Origin: Lophium mytilinum
Taxonomy: Eukaryota > Ascomycota > Dothideomycetes > Mytilinidiales > Mytilinidiaceae
Length of the DNA stretch: 64,000 nt
Direction: 5' to 3'
NCBI GenBank assembly: GCA_010093605.1
Contig: MU004193.1
Location: 504,438 to 568,437, forward strand
A model generated the notes under the pieces. It saw nothing but the letters and a program-made list of their open reading frames with translations, made no database searches and was not told the origin of the DNA. Positions 31,586-43,211 of this stretch are shown in pieces. The position numbers were made by a program, and so were the translations under genes. The stretch's first letter is position 1, and every line of letters starts with the position of its first letter.

Positions 31586-33881
31586 CGTGGACGCTTTTGC
31601 AGGCCCAGTATCTCCTCTGAGCGTATGTCTTGGCTTTGGGCGATTGCTCTCTGGGGCGAACGCGCCTCGGGATATTTTCGGATACGAGGCTCATCGACTG
31701 GAGGTTAGAAGGTGCGGGAGAGAATTGCCAACTTTATGTGTGCAGACGTGAAGTGGGGAGCACGTGACCTTACGGCATTACCGAAAATAAGCGAGATATG
31801 AAAGCAGACTTATTCACGTGCCAGTTGGAGTATTGGCGTACATAGAGTATGGAGACATAGGCCTGAGCAACTGAGACTCTACGATAGAGCCGTTGGAGCT
31901 GCTAGGATCCTCAATATCATAGGTTACGAACGTGGGGTTGGGATTTACATTGATGGTCGTAGTCTACATATAGATCTACTTGATGACCTGCGCCATTTGA
32001 GACGTTCAGATAGCTAGACCTTCCCATCTAAGTTCCAAACGCACGAAATCTACCCTCCCCTCAAGCTTCTCCCGCAGCTAAACCTCATAGCCCATCTTTG
32101 GCCGAGCCCTGCATCTCGCCAATGCAACGAAAATCTAGACAGCACTATCCCTTCCCTCCGCATCTCTCCCAATCACAGTACACCAGGATTGCCAGGATTC
32201 GTGCTACCGGGATTATCTGTATCAGGCTGGGCAGTCTCGGGTTTCTGACAGTACGTCGCCTCGTCCCTGTTATCTTCGCATCCATAAAGCTTCATCAAGG
32301 CGTGATAATTGATATATTTCGAAATAACGTCGGTTCTTCCCGAGAGCGTTGTATACACGGCCTGGGAAGGGGCCGAATCACGACCGCGACGAACGGCTGG
32401 TCCCATGATCTCTGCGCGTTTGATCTTTGACGGTCGGACTCGCAGATCATATCGGTTCTGGTTGCTTGTTGTCGGAAGAACATGAGTCTGAGTGGAAGTG
32501 CCGTCGACACGGTGTTGAGTATCCGGGATAAACGAGTCTTCTCGCAACTGGCCGATCGCTACAGAGGGCGTCGGATCTTGCTTCCGGGCATCGCGTCAAT
32601 CTGTATTTCTTCTGCTGAAGTAACGCAGTCTATGATTTACCATTTGGTGGCACTGCTCCAGGTGTTTGTGATTGGGGCTCTTGGAAATGGCCGCTACGTT
32701 TGTGCCTTGTCCCGTGCTTCTCGGGGGGTCATCGGCGGTGGTATGCTGGAGCTGCTTGCTATGGACTGCCAGTTTTGCTGCAGGCGGGACAGCTTTCCCT
32801 GGTAGATCTGCCATGTTGCCTACCGACACAACGCTGGGTGACGCAGTCAGAAACGGTATTGCAAGACTATGATCTACGCTTACCTGGAGACTGCAGCTTT
32901 AGCAATACCATGAGGATGTTGAGCGGTGTTGTTCGTGGTCTCTGATTTAAGTGGAGGTGTTCGACTTTTTGGAGATCAGGGAAAAGTCACAAGCAAACGG
33001 AGGATCATGAGCTCGAAGGATTACATAGATCTCGAAGGTGAAAGGCTGGCGAGTCTAGATATTTGCATGACCCCATACTATTACATGGTCCAAAGGAACC
33101 TTCTAGTCCCGCAGTGATTGAATTTCAAGTGTTGCTGATTTCTAAAAGCCCGTCGTTGAGACTGGCCAAAAAGTAGGCCACTCGACAAACCTGAAAGTAG
33201 ACCAGCTTCACCAAGCACGCAGTTTGGCCGTTGCTTGCCTCGTACAGGTTGACCTGAGAGCAAACAGTTCACAGAGCCTGCTCAAGTATATAATCTTCGC
33301 AGAAGGAGCGCGCTTAACTCTGGCGGCTATCAATGGCCCGTATATACTGCTCCGTATAATTAGCTTAGGTAACTAGCACTAGCGCGTCTTCCTGTTTACT
33401 TCTGCAGCTGACCTCTTTTTCGACTTCTGACCCTACACCGCCACATCACCTTGTCAACCTCCACCCGACTCTTCATAAGAAACTTCGGTACGTATTCACA
33501 CCCCTGGAGAAGCACCAGAGCTTGAGTAGCCGTACCCTCCCCATTCCCTCCCCATTCCCTGTAACTTTGCGAAGGATTGCTGCCTTTGACGTGTTTCTGC
33601 TGCTGTGGGGCGTGTGCAGAGTGAAGCGTCCGCCTCGCTTTGCATCATGCTCTTTGGTTTGTACTTCTGCTAAACAGTGCGACTTGAAGCAAGCATTGCT
33701 GGTCTTCAAAACTGAGGTACGTTTTCGTTCCATATCTGCTGCCACCGCAGGAGATCTCCTATCTTAGTTCAGTGTGCAAGGAAACTTCATCACTACTGTA
33801 AGCAGAACACAGATGGAGTCACTTACACTGACCTACACAGTTTGAGGCAGACGCTTGCTGCTCTCCGACTTCAACGTCAAG
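31586..33881. other. Gene-poor region with one probable decayed frame
   Basis: Apart from the broken frame at 32173-32814, I find nothing gene-like. The last 500 bases before 33882 are CT-rich with GTACGT and GTACTT donor-like sites, and may contain untranslated leader exons of the DUF7918-like gene. Confidence 0.45.
32173..32814 (-). pseudogene. Possible decayed gene with one in-frame TGA
   Basis: From the ATG at 32814 one minus-strand frame stays open to 32173 except for a single TGA at 32596-32598. The upstream part begins MADLPGKAVPPAAKLAV; the downstream part includes VRPSKIKRAEIMGPAVRRGR and ISKYINYHALMKLYGCEDN. I found no intron that removes the TGA and keeps the frame. With 214 codons interrupted once, this could be a recently inactivated gene, a sequencing error or chance. 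No family was recognised. Confidence 0.3.
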
Positions 33882-35876
33882 ATGAAGAACCGAAACTTTT
33901 TCGTTAACATTGTCGACTCCGCCAATCGGGTCTTGCCCGAGTACAGCTGTGAAGCAGGCGTCTCCTTCGAGGGAGAAGGCTCCCAGGCGAACACGAATCG
34001 AGTCTGGAGCAAGTACGCGCGTATCGTCTCTACCGAGGATCAAGAGTTTGGTATCCGTATTGCCTTGCCCAAAGATATCTTCCGGCTCAACGCGAGCGGC
34101 GCTATGGTGACCATAGCTTTGGACAGCTCCGAGACAGGCGAGTACTGGACACTATCAGACACGCGTTTCGTGCCAAAAGAGGAATGGGAACCGAAGGACA
34201 GTGGACACAACGGTGTCAAGCACATCACCATCGTGGATTCCATCGTGAAAACATGGTCTAGGTCAGACGCATTCGAGCGCAAGACATTCGCGTTTGGTGC
34301 AGTAAGCAAAGGTAGTGCTACCACTCTCATCCTCTTAGTGGATAGACAAGCCTACTAACATACGGATAGCTGTTTCCAGAGACTTCCACAGCCTTTCCAA
34401 GCGCACCCTGAACGCTCAAGAACAAGCACTGCAACTCGACGTTGTAGGAAAAATAAAGGTGGAGGTTCAGCTAGGTACTATGGGCCCAGGCGCGTCGACG
34501 AGGTACTTCGGAAGGTCCCGTCCCAAGGCAGCCCCTTGGAATGTCGTCGAGGGAGACCGGACTGTGACCTCGTTAAAGAGCTGGGAGGGCGGTTTGCAGC
34601 ATTGTGTCCGGTAAGTTGAGCCACACGATCTACTCTGGAGCCTTCACTTAATAGCTTCACCCCCAATGGTTCGGGTTCTAGGAGTAGCTTTGGAAGCCCT
34701 AGGCTACTGAAGCCATATATGTAAATTGATCCTGAGGTCATCGAGGCTAACACTACTTTAGTCTCAATTCGCTCGGCGAATGCGACGCACCTGAGTTCGT
34801 CGAGGACCAATCTTTTCGGGCTCTGAATGGAGACAACGGCAGCATACACGTTTTCAAATACGTCTTCCGTCCTCAGGGTAGGTCAAGAGTAACAGCCTTC
34901 TGACAGCAAAATATCTGACCTTTGCTAGCGATTGCCAACCGTGAAGGCTGGAAGCTCAAGGAGGGCGACGAGCTCCCCGCAATCTCCCTCGCGCATACTA
35001 CAGCGACGAGCCAGGAACCTCAAAGCCAGGCAGGCCCCGTCAACGGACGTAAGAATGCCAATCTGCGAAAGGGCAACGCAAAGCCTCGCCAACCGCGCTT
35101 GACCCGCCAGAGCCAGACGAACCCCGCTCCACAAGACGATGGCGAGAACGAGCTCGAGGAGACTTCCGATACCGAAGCTGAGCCTCAGTACTTCCGGGAG
35201 AAGGGCACAAAGAAGCGGAAGACGCCTGCAGCGGGCATGCGTGCTTCGAAACGTATCCTCGGCAAGGCCGCTGCACAGACGATCGCAGGCCATCGAGACA
35301 CTTCAGCTAGCCGACCCATACTGCTAGACGATGATAGCTCGGGAGTGAATTCGAAGGCCTCTACTTTGACCCCGGTTGAACAGACTCTGCCAGCGGGTTC
35401 TCCGCCAGCCGCCAATGACACAGCTTCTGGATCGGGCGAGCCGACTCCTCGCGCTACCAACGCGCTTGAGAAGTCAAAGACCCCCATGTTGCCAGGCGGA
35501 CAAGGCGAAGAAGCGAGTGTTCACTTCCGAATTCGAGTGCCTTCCAGCTAACCATGTGTAGGACAATCGATATAGCAACGTTGACATTGACGACGTCACC
35601 GAGATCATGTCTGGGCACTCTATCGTCGATCATACTGCCCTTGGGCCGCGAATCCGCGAGTGGAGCAAGAAGGTGCCTATCTCTGATGCCCGCACGCTCG
35701 CTGCGATCGAGGCTGAGAAGGCGAGGTGCGAAGAGCGGCGCGCATACCTGAGGTCCGTCCAAGCCGCTCGTTGGGCCAAGCAGGCTGGCCTCGAGGCAGA
35801 GTACTTCGAGATAAGGGCTCTGAGGAAAGATGCCGATATGAAGAGGATCCTAGCAGGCCGCAGCGAGGATGCCTGA
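33882..35876 (+). CDS. DUF7918-like fungal protein
   Basis: The first four exons are 33882-34311, 34370-34610, 34762-34877 and 34929 onward. The first three introns close the frame exactly (GCTACT..ATAG, a 151-nt intron ending GGCTAACACTACTTTAG, and a 51-nt intron). The N-terminal part (FFVNIVDSANRVLPEY, KYARIVSTEDQEFGIRI) matches the beta-rich pattern I associate with fungal DUF7918. The middle is disordered and basic (KKRKTPAAGMRASKRILGKAA), suggesting nuclear location. The last part (DIDDVTEIMSGHSIVDHTALGPRI to ILAGRSEDA, ending 35876) is in a frame reached only if another splice occurs between about 35460 and 35580; a GTGTTC donor with GCTAACCATGTGTAG acceptor is the best candidate, but the upstream frame is then off by one, so this junction is unresolved. 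Without it the protein ends at 35551. Confidence 0.7.
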
Positions 35877-36109
35877 ATCAGAAGTCCTTTTCGAGTTCGT
35901 TGTCTGGGCGGAAGGCATATCTGAAGGACTCCAGAGGTGTGTGGCAGGGTTGTAGGATAAACTAGATAGTATGCGGTTCCACCGTGCTGCAAGAACTTAC
36001 TTCTTGCACGATGCACTGTAATTCGAGACATATCTTGCTTCAAAATTCCAATCTGACGCCACTGTCAGGTGTATGCTGCATGTGCATGAATAAACCAACC
36101 AAAATTTGA
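35877..36109. other. Downstream region of the DUF7918-like gene
   Basis: Noncoding, probably 3' UTR. It leads into the 163-bp repeat array. Confidence 0.4.
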
Positions 36110-37500
36110 CGAAATGAAGGGCATAAAGTCCCATACCACAAGTCTGGACATAAAGTCCTAGGCCGCAAGTCTGGGCACACGAATTACCTCCAGCTCAGCT
36201 TCAACTTGCCCACTCAACACCACTGTTAGGGGTAGCCTGGCTGCTGAGCAGGCAATCAGTCAAGAGGTAGTCTAATCTGTACTGCTGGGAATTGACATCA
36301 CGCCTAGATGCCTGTAGAAATATGTTAAAAGTCTGGGTATCCTATATTAACACTGTTCGGCTTCAGTCTTTCTCGCTTCATGCCACTGGCAGGGGTAGCC
36401 CAGCTAGTCCTGAGCTAGTGAGTCAAAGAGGACTCTGATTTGTACGCCTTGGAATTGACATCGCGCCTAGATATCTGTGGAGACATGTTACAAGTCTGGG
36501 GTCCAGGATTAATACTATTCGGCCTCAGTCTTGCTCGCTTTATACCACTGGCAGGAGTGGCCCAGCTAGTCCTGAGGTAGTGAGTTAAACAGTATTCTAA
36601 TTTATACTGCCTAGAAATTAACATCGCGCCTAGATGCCTGTAGAGACATGTTACAAGTCTAGGGTCCAGGATTAATACTGTTCGGCCTCAGTCTTGCTCG
36701 CTTCATACTACTGGCAGGAGTAGCCCAGCTAGTCCTGAGCTAGTGAGCCAAACAGCACTATGATTTGTACTGCCTGGAAATTGACATTGCGCCTAGATAC
36801 CTGTAGAGTAGGTTACAAGTCTAGGCATCCTAGATTAGTACTGTTCGGCTTCATTCTTGCTCGCTCTATACCACTGGCAGGAGTGGCCCAGCTAGTCCTG
36901 ACCTAGCGAGTTAAACAGCACTCTAATTTGTACTGCTTGAACCTCGATATTGACAATACTAGCTATAAGTCCGGGCGCCTGAAATTACTACTCCTTTGCT
37001 CTGACTTTGCTTACTTGACACCACTGTTGGGGGTAGCCCGGTTGCTGCACAGCTAGTTAGTCAAGAGGTAGTCTAATATGAATTGCTTAAAGCTTGACAT
37101 CGCCCTCAAGTCTTTAAAACCTTGTGGGGGTACGCCAAGCAGTGGCATACTAGTGCGCCCAGACTTATTGCCTGGGGGTCTAATATAGACTGCTTGAACC
37201 TCGACATTACCAGTAGTAGGCTATAAGTCCGGGTACTTGAAATTATCTCTGCTTTGCTTCAACTTTGCTTACTTAACACCACTGTTGGGGGTAGCCTGGT
37301 TGCTGCGTAGCCAGTTAGTTAAGAGAGAGTCTAATATGAACTGCTTGAACCGAGACATTGACAGGACTGGGCTATAAATGTGGGCACCTGAAACTGTCTC
37401 TGCTTTGTTCTAATTTTGCTTACTTAAAACTACTGTTAGGGGTACCCTGGTCGCTGCGCAGCCAATTAGTCAAGAGAGAGTCTGATATGAACTGCTTAGC
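36110..37500 (+). repeat. 163-bp tandem repeat array with diverged flanking units
   Basis: Core units carry CCACTGGCAGG.GT.GCCCAGCTAGTCCTGA at about 36383, 36545, 36708 and 36871, a period of 162-163 bp. Each continues through TTGACATCGCGCCTAGATGCC, ACATGTTACAAGTCTAGG and TTCGGCCTCAGTCTTGCTCGC. Flanking units (about 36215, 37021, 37279 and 37431) are an older subtype, CCACTGTTGGGGGTAGCCTGGTTGCTG. Differences among copies are mainly transitions. No coding frame exists. Single relatives occur elsewhere in the window. Confidence 0.88.
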
Positions 37501-37598
37501 CAAACGTATTCCAATCCCCAAACGATATCCATCCAAATCCTCCGCGATCTCCGATTGAGGGATGCATTAGTATAAACCGTACTTACGCCTTAACATTC

Positions 37599-40500
37599 TC
37601 ACAGCAACGCGGGAGTCATATCCCTCCCATCGTCGGTCTGGATATGCTCATTGTCGATGACTTCAACGCCGGTTCCCTCGTTACCAATTACCCCGGTCTC
37701 AACCTTCTTCATATTGAACCCCCCAAGGGGCTCCCCCTCGCTTCGGACTGGCTCCGGAAGACTTCCCTCCAAATCCCTTCTCTCGGTTCGGATTGCATCG
37801 CTCTTGAGTCCTTCAACACCAACGGTCCTCGCGCGCAAGAACTTCTCAGCAAGTCTCTGCCCAGCCGTCGGGGTACCTGGGCATTCCAACACACTGCCAA
37901 CACTCCTCACACTTCCTTCCCTTTCATCGTCTTCCATAAGCCTCGCACGTTCCGGGCTTGGAGGTGGCTCGTATCTCAACGAAGACTGGCTTGGGCTCGC
38001 GTTGAGATCCCTGGTCAGCCATAATTTCGAGATCGGAGACGGCGGCATCATAGACGGCGAAGGGCTTGAGTACGGGCCCGCAAGGATCGCCTTGAGTGTC
38101 TCGCCCTCGAGCGCGCGGCCGGTAATAGGTTTGCGACGAACGTGTGAGATTGCGTGAGCTGTCGAACGTGCGACATGCTCGGACGGCGCGCCCGGAGGAA
38201 AGACGAAGGTCCTCGTCGGACTGTATTTGCCGCGCAGATCAAAGGCAGATTTCGGACGCGATGAAACACTCGAGCTTTTGAGGTGCGGACGTGCCCGAGG
38301 AAGGGGTGGTGTGACGGGTGGCATCGAATGACGATAATTCTTCTCTTCTGCAGTAGTAGTATAGTGGGCGAGGCTAGAATGGCTGCGGTTCCATACGCAT
38401 GGACGCAACGGTTGAAGAGATTGCGGTCGAGATATCCCACGAGGCGGGATACAGAGAGATTTAGCTGAAAGTCGCTGGAGCGCGTTTTCCTTTTCGCTTT
38501 CTTCCTTTTCATCCTTTCCGTCATCGGTTACTCTCGTCTTTGGCCCATAGCGGGCATCCGCGTCGCTTGGCGGGGGATCGTACCTCGTATAGACGCGCGA
38601 ATCCGGAGTTGGAGTCGCTCTCGAGGATGGCGTGTCAGCTTCCGGAGAACGTCTTGACGCATTCGTTCTTGAGTTACTACTCTGGCTACTTGTTTTGCGA
38701 CCGGTCTCAATGAACGGGAATCGCTCATTCATCCGGCTGGATGGCCTCTCGTCAAGAGTCGGCCTGACTGGACGCTGCTGGCCTGTGCTTGATGGGAAGT
38801 TATTACTAGCTCGACTGGACGAACCCTCTCCGGGCGTTCCCCGACGCTGGCCTGTCTGGGTCGAGGAATGTTCCCCACTAGCTGGGCGACTCGGGCCACT
38901 TTCTGAAGACTCTCCCATTGTTGGCCGGCGCTGACGGGTCGCTGGACTTAAAAGAGTATGGGTCCCGTTCCCTGGTCCGCCAATGGAGAAATCGGGCACA
39001 TCAAGGATATCCGCGTGTTCACGGCGGTGGCCAGGATTGGTGTACCGATCCTGTATGGTAATATCCTCCTGTGGCAGGAGCTCCAGCTCCGCAACTTCTT
39101 TAGTGAGCCAGTTTTTCCAGTCCTTGCTAGACCTTGCAGAGGCGTTGACCGCACGAGGCCGGGCCTGTGGTGTGCCGAGGGTGTAGCTTTTGACCGCACC
39201 ACTATTGATAATCACTGCAGTACCCCTATGATCAGCCTCGGATTTGGCAAGAGAGACTGCACTGTCGTTCATGCGTAGACTTCGATCATCACTGGCCTGT
39301 GAATAGACACTGGGGGAAAGTGGTGACAAAAGATCTCGTGGATTGAGCGGGGTGAGTGTAAAGTTTTCTTCTTGCTCTACATCTTGCTTTGGCGAAGGCG
39401 TTGGATGCTTATTGGAGTGTCGGAATGGAAAAGTTTTCCGGGCAAAGGTCGAAACAGTGTACGTACGCCTCGTGGACTTTGGGAAAAAAGGGAAATGCTC
39501 CTTGTCATCCTCTAGAGGAGTCTTCCACCTACTTTTGGATTTCTCGACTCGAGACGCAATTTGGTCAGCAGTAGGTATCATTGCGTGAGGCGGCGGACGC
39601 TGAAGTCGATTGCGCCGAGGTTTCGGGTCATCATAAGACTCATCTAAAGGGTCGTCCGAATTCGGACTAGATTCCTCGCGGATTGGGCTGCGAGAAGAAC
39701 TTCTCTCCCGGGGAATTCTGACAGCACCTCGAACGCTGGTAGTCCTGCCTGGGACCGCAGGGCCATCGAGCGGATCCGGGGTGACTGTGCGGATAGTTCC
39801 CTTCGTAGCTTTACTCAGCCCGGAAATGCGGCTTTGGTTTGTCAATGTGACTGAGGTCGAGTGATTGCTGCCTTTGCACATTGAGTTGTTCTCATCTTCC
39901 ATCTCAGAGTCTTCTTCCCCCTCTCTCAACCCATTCCGGTCCCCGCTCTCTTTCATCAAGGCTGAGAATACTCGTCCAGGATCCATTGGCGTCGGAAATT
40001 CCTCGGCTACATCGTCCATCTGCACTAGATCTCGCAATGACGAAAGTGCAGGCACAGGCGGCGGACGTCGAGTCGGCGATGGAGGCAACATTGCAGCTTC
40101 GCTCGCAATACTCCCTTTGGCTTCGTGGATAACGGAAAGGCGTTTATTAGCAGAGTTTCCAACGCTAGAGCTGTTCCAACTGGTCACTCTAGAGGCAGAA
40201 AAATTGCTCACGATGCTACTCGCTCTCGAGCCTGGACGCGCGCTGCTTTCGAGTATATCCAAAGACGATCCTTGGGTATGGGTATAGTTGAGAGAAGTGT
40301 GGTCTGGAGTGCATGTGTCGTCGAAACTTCCATCGCCGCCGAGAGGTGGTGGTGAGACGCAGGTGCTAAAGTAATCGCGGCTAGCATCGATTTGCTGGAC
40401 CGGGAGGGTGGTGGGGATAATCGAGGTTCGTCTGAAAACACGCTTGAATTTGCTCTTAAGCGTGTTAGAGAAAGATCTCTTCTCTTTCTGTGGGTCGGCG

Positions 40501-41444
40501 ATGAGCGTTACATCCTCTACGCTAGTCATGGCCACGGGTGGTATATTGTCATAGACTACAGATCCTACAGATCTACTCGTGATAGACGAAAGGCCACCCT
40601 TCTCCTTCTCTTGTCTCTTCTTGTTTTTGAAAGGGCCGAGGATGAAGGAAGGTCGCTGGCGGAGCTGACGCTTTTGGAAATCTTGAAGATATTTGTCGCG
40701 GACCTTATCTATGGTTTCGTCCCCAGATATTGTTGCAGGTAATCTGGGTGGTACAGCTGACGCACTGGACGATATGCCAAGGTCCGCCAAGAAGGACCTG
40801 CGTTGTTCAGGCACTGCACTCGCAGGTGGAGGTGTAATCAAATATTTCGCTGGAGGGCGAGGAACCGGCGATCCAGTCTGAACACTGCTAGCGTAATACA
40901 TCGATCGTGCTTTGCGAATAGTATTCGTGGGTTCAGCTAAAGAGTTTCGATGCGTGGCAAATTGGGTCGCCGGGCGAGCAATCTCGTCGAGAGAGAGAGT
41001 AGGCTGAGCCGACGGCGTTCCCGCTGGTGTAGGATGGGCTGAGGGCGTTCCCGCCGGCGTAACACTCGCGATCCTAGGAAGTTTGGCATCGGGACCAGCA
41101 ATTGAGTGCCGTGGGAAAGCCGAGATGTATCCACCTTTTGGAGACTGACAGAAGCGCAGACTCGATTCGCGTGCTGGAAAATGACGCCCTTCGGAGTGCC
41201 GACTGGCATTGCTTTTGGTCCTAGACAAGGTGGAGGCACGCGTAGAAGCACGACTTCTCGCCCTTTCAGCGACTTCGAGCTCATGTGCCCTTGCGTATGC
41301 TGTTGTGGCTGCAGCGAGGGCATGCTTCTGGGCAACGTCTGGATCCAACGATTCGGGCAGTGGCGGGGGGAGTCGAGTTACAGAGTTGGTGGACTTTGAG
41401 CGGCGTAGACGAGCTCCAGCGTCGCTGGACGCGCGGGCAAGCAT
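37599..41444 (-). CDS. Large disordered Ser/Pro/Arg-rich protein, function unknown
   Basis: The gene is one exon of 1281 aa. The N-terminus (LRRSKSTNSVTRLPPPLP) is followed by an Ala-rich helix (AAATTAYARAHELEVAERAR) that looks like the only ordered N-terminal element. Near residue 135 the motif TPAGTPSA is repeated in tandem. Short ordered-looking islands are DKVRDKYLQDFQKRQLRQRP and a basic SKFKRVFRRTS near 330, possibly membrane- or phosphate-binding. The rest is Ser/Pro/Arg-rich with many SP and RxxS sites, typical of cortical scaffold or phospho-regulated proteins. Unnamed proteins of this look are common in Pezizomycotina. I do not recognise a domain, and no function should be assumed. 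Confidence 0.8.
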   Translation of the reverse strand: MLARASSDAGARLRRSKSTNSVTRLPPPLPESLDPDVAQKHALAAATTAYARAHELEVAERARSRASTRASTLSRTKSNASRHSEGRHFPARESSLRFCQSPKGGYISAFPRHSIAGPDAKLPRIASVTPAGTPSAHPTPAGTPSAQPTLSLDEIARPATQFATHRNSLAEPTNTIRKARSMYYASSVQTGSPVPRPPAKYLITPPPASAVPEQRRSFLADLGISSSASAVPPRLPATISGDETIDKVRDKYLQDFQKRQLRQRPSFILGPFKNKKRQEKEKGGLSSITSRSVGSVVYDNIPPVAMTSVEDVTLIADPQKEKRSFSNTLKSKFKRVFRRTSIIPTTLPVQQIDASRDYFSTCVSPPPLGGDGSFDDTCTPDHTSLNYTHTQGSSLDILESSARPGSRASSIVSNFSASRVTSWNSSSVGNSANKRLSVIHEAKGSIASEAAMLPPSPTRRPPPVPALSSLRDLVQMDDVAEEFPTPMDPGRVFSALMKESGDRNGLREGEEDSEMEDENNSMCKGSNHSTSVTLTNQSRISGLSKATKGTIRTVTPDPLDGPAVPGRTTSVRGAVRIPRERSSSRSPIREESSPNSDDPLDESYDDPKPRRNRLQRPPPHAMIPTADQIASRVEKSKSRWKTPLEDDKEHFPFFPKSTRRTYTVSTFARKTFPFRHSNKHPTPSPKQDVEQEENFTLTPLNPRDLLSPLSPSVYSQASDDRSLRMNDSAVSLAKSEADHRGTAVIINSGAVKSYTLGTPQARPRAVNASARSSKDWKNWLTKEVAELELLPQEDITIQDRYTNPGHRREHADILDVPDFSIGGPGNGTHTLLSPATRQRRPTMGESSESGPSRPASGEHSSTQTGQRRGTPGEGSSSRASNNFPSSTGQQRPVRPTLDERPSSRMNERFPFIETGRKTSSQSSNSRTNASRRSPEADTPSSRATPTPDSRVYTRYDPPPSDADARYGPKTRVTDDGKDEKEESEKENALQRLSAKSLCIPPRGISRPQSLQPLRPCVWNRSHSSLAHYTTTAEEKNYRHSMPPVTPPLPRARPHLKSSSVSSRPKSAFDLRGKYSPTRTFVFPPGAPSEHVARSTAHAISHVRRKPITGRALEGETLKAILAGPYSSPSPSMMPPSPISKLWLTRDLNASPSQSSLRYEPPPSPERARLMEDDEREGSVRSVGSVLECPGTPTAGQRLAEKFLRARTVGVEGLKSDAIRTERRDLEGSLPEPVRSEGEPLGGFNMKKVETGVIGNEGTGVEVIDNEHIQTDDGRDMTPALL

Positions 41445-42195
41445 TGAAACCGAGCAAACAAGATGCTAAAGGGGAAATGCTGCAGTAGAAGGCGGCTTTT
41501 CCGCCTGTGCTCGTCGTAATCACAGTTGATCAAAGCTTGGCTAAAACACCGACAAAGACTCGCAAAGAAGATAGAAGATGGGGATCCGGCGTGGTCATGT
41601 TTTGGTGATGGATGAACACGGTACATGGAGGTAGAACAACAGACGAAAGACATGTGCCTACCTTCAATGATGCTGTTGACACTTACCTTGACTGGTTTGC
41701 TACGGGAAACTACTACTAAAGCCATACCCAGGACTTGACAAGCACCGCCTTTGGTTCAACATTCGTTTGAAGATGTGTTCAGATAGGTTGCCTAGGTGGG
41801 CGAGACATGCCGCGCAATTGTCCGAAGGCTTGCAGACATTACCAGGTTCCAGCTGCGGGTCGGATTGTGCTCCGATGGCGTGTCTGAGCATCCCACGAAG
41901 CCTAGGAAGCAACTGCCATGTCGCTGCCGTGCTCTCGCAACGTGATGGGCTCGAATGAAGCTGCGATGGATGAAGTCAGTTAGTGGTGAGGAAGAAGGGG
42001 GATGGGACCTTTGGAAGGCAGTTGACGTCGGATCGGCGAATTCTCGGGCATCCCGCCCAGTAGGCAACCATAAGAACGACAACTGAAGACACCTTCAATC
42101 CTTCCATTCCTCGGTCCTAAATCATCATCAATCATCGCTCCATTCACATCGCCCGTAGCTTGAGAAAGCGCAAGCGCCGGGTGTTGATACTGATC
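41445..42195. other. Divergent intergenic region
   Basis: Shared upstream sequence of the 1281-aa gene (minus) and the BTB gene (plus). Only short chance frames are present. A CATCATCAATCATCG-like stretch just before 42196 may be leader. No specific sites were recognised. Confidence 0.5.
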
Positions 42196-43211
42196 ATGGG
42201 AAATTCCGACAGCAAGCCCTCCGAAGAGGGACAGGAACGGCAGCCCACGCCATACGGGATATCTGCCAATTCAACGACTATCAAATTGAATCCATCGTAC
42301 CGCGCATTGTACAGTGGGATGATCAGGTTTGATGAGAACACCAATGTATACTACTAATCACGTGACTAACGTTCGGCAGCATCATCGAGAAGAACAAATA
42401 CTCAGACCTTCTAGTCATTTGCGGAAGTGATCGATATCCAGTCCATAGGGCTGTTGTCTGCCCTCGTTCGACCTGGTTTGAAGACAAATGCGAACTAGCT
42501 CTCCGCGGTCTCGATCGCTCATCACCAGCAACGCCAATGAAGATCTGGCTCGAGCCAGGCGAAGAGCCTCATATCATTGCGGCCGTTCTCACGTACCTCT
42601 ACACCCTAGACTACGGCCCTGATGGACCAAATCTATCCTTCGGGCTCCCTCAGGATCAAAGCAGCATCCACTCCGAAGGCTCTACCGCGACAGACGTTCA
42701 CCTCGAATCTCCCTCCGCAGATATCGATGGCTCCGACATCTTCTCTATGATCTCCAACGATCAAGATACAGAATATGAAGAGGGCATACGAACTCCGACA
42801 TTGAGCTCGCCGCTCCAACCACCAACAGCGTCTGTAGATGGATCGCCTCACTCTGCGAGCACTGACCAGACTCTCCATGGCAATGCTGATCCAGGGACCA
42901 ACCCGAATTCTCTCACTCTCCATTGCCAAATCTACCTGGCTGCTCACCGCTTCGGAGTCCCACCTCTCGCTGAGATTGCAAAGGACAAGTTCACCAAAGC
43001 ACTTCGCAACAACAACTCCGCGATGGACCTCCTCCCGTGCATTCGCGAAGTGTATCGGCAGCAAAGCAACAACCCGAGCGCATTTACTCTGAAGCAAGAC
43101 GTAATCAAAGCTGCGAGGTCGAGATTCCGTAAATTGAAGGAGGAGGAGGGGTGGGAGGCACTTCTCATGGAGTTTCCGGAGTTTGCTGCTGATATGCTGA
43201 GAGGTTTGTGA
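42196..43211 (+). CDS. BTB/POZ protein with a predicted N-myristoylation signal
   Basis: Two exons (42196-42326 and 42380-43211) give 320 aa; the 53-nt intron has a GACTAAC branch and closes the frame. The BTB core is KYSDLLVICGSDRYPVHR, then AVVCPRSTWFEDKC, then AAVLTYLYTLDYG. An acidic, Ser-rich insert (about 110-195) separates it from the C-terminal helical part (CQIYLAAHRFGVPPLAEIAKDKF). The protein begins MGNSDSKPS: Gly2 with Ser6, the consensus for N-terminal myristoylation, so membrane attachment is plausible but unproven. The ATG at 42196 is well placed, and an earlier in-frame start would mask the Gly2 signal. It is the third BTB gene in the window, and not a close copy of the others. 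Confidence 0.82.
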
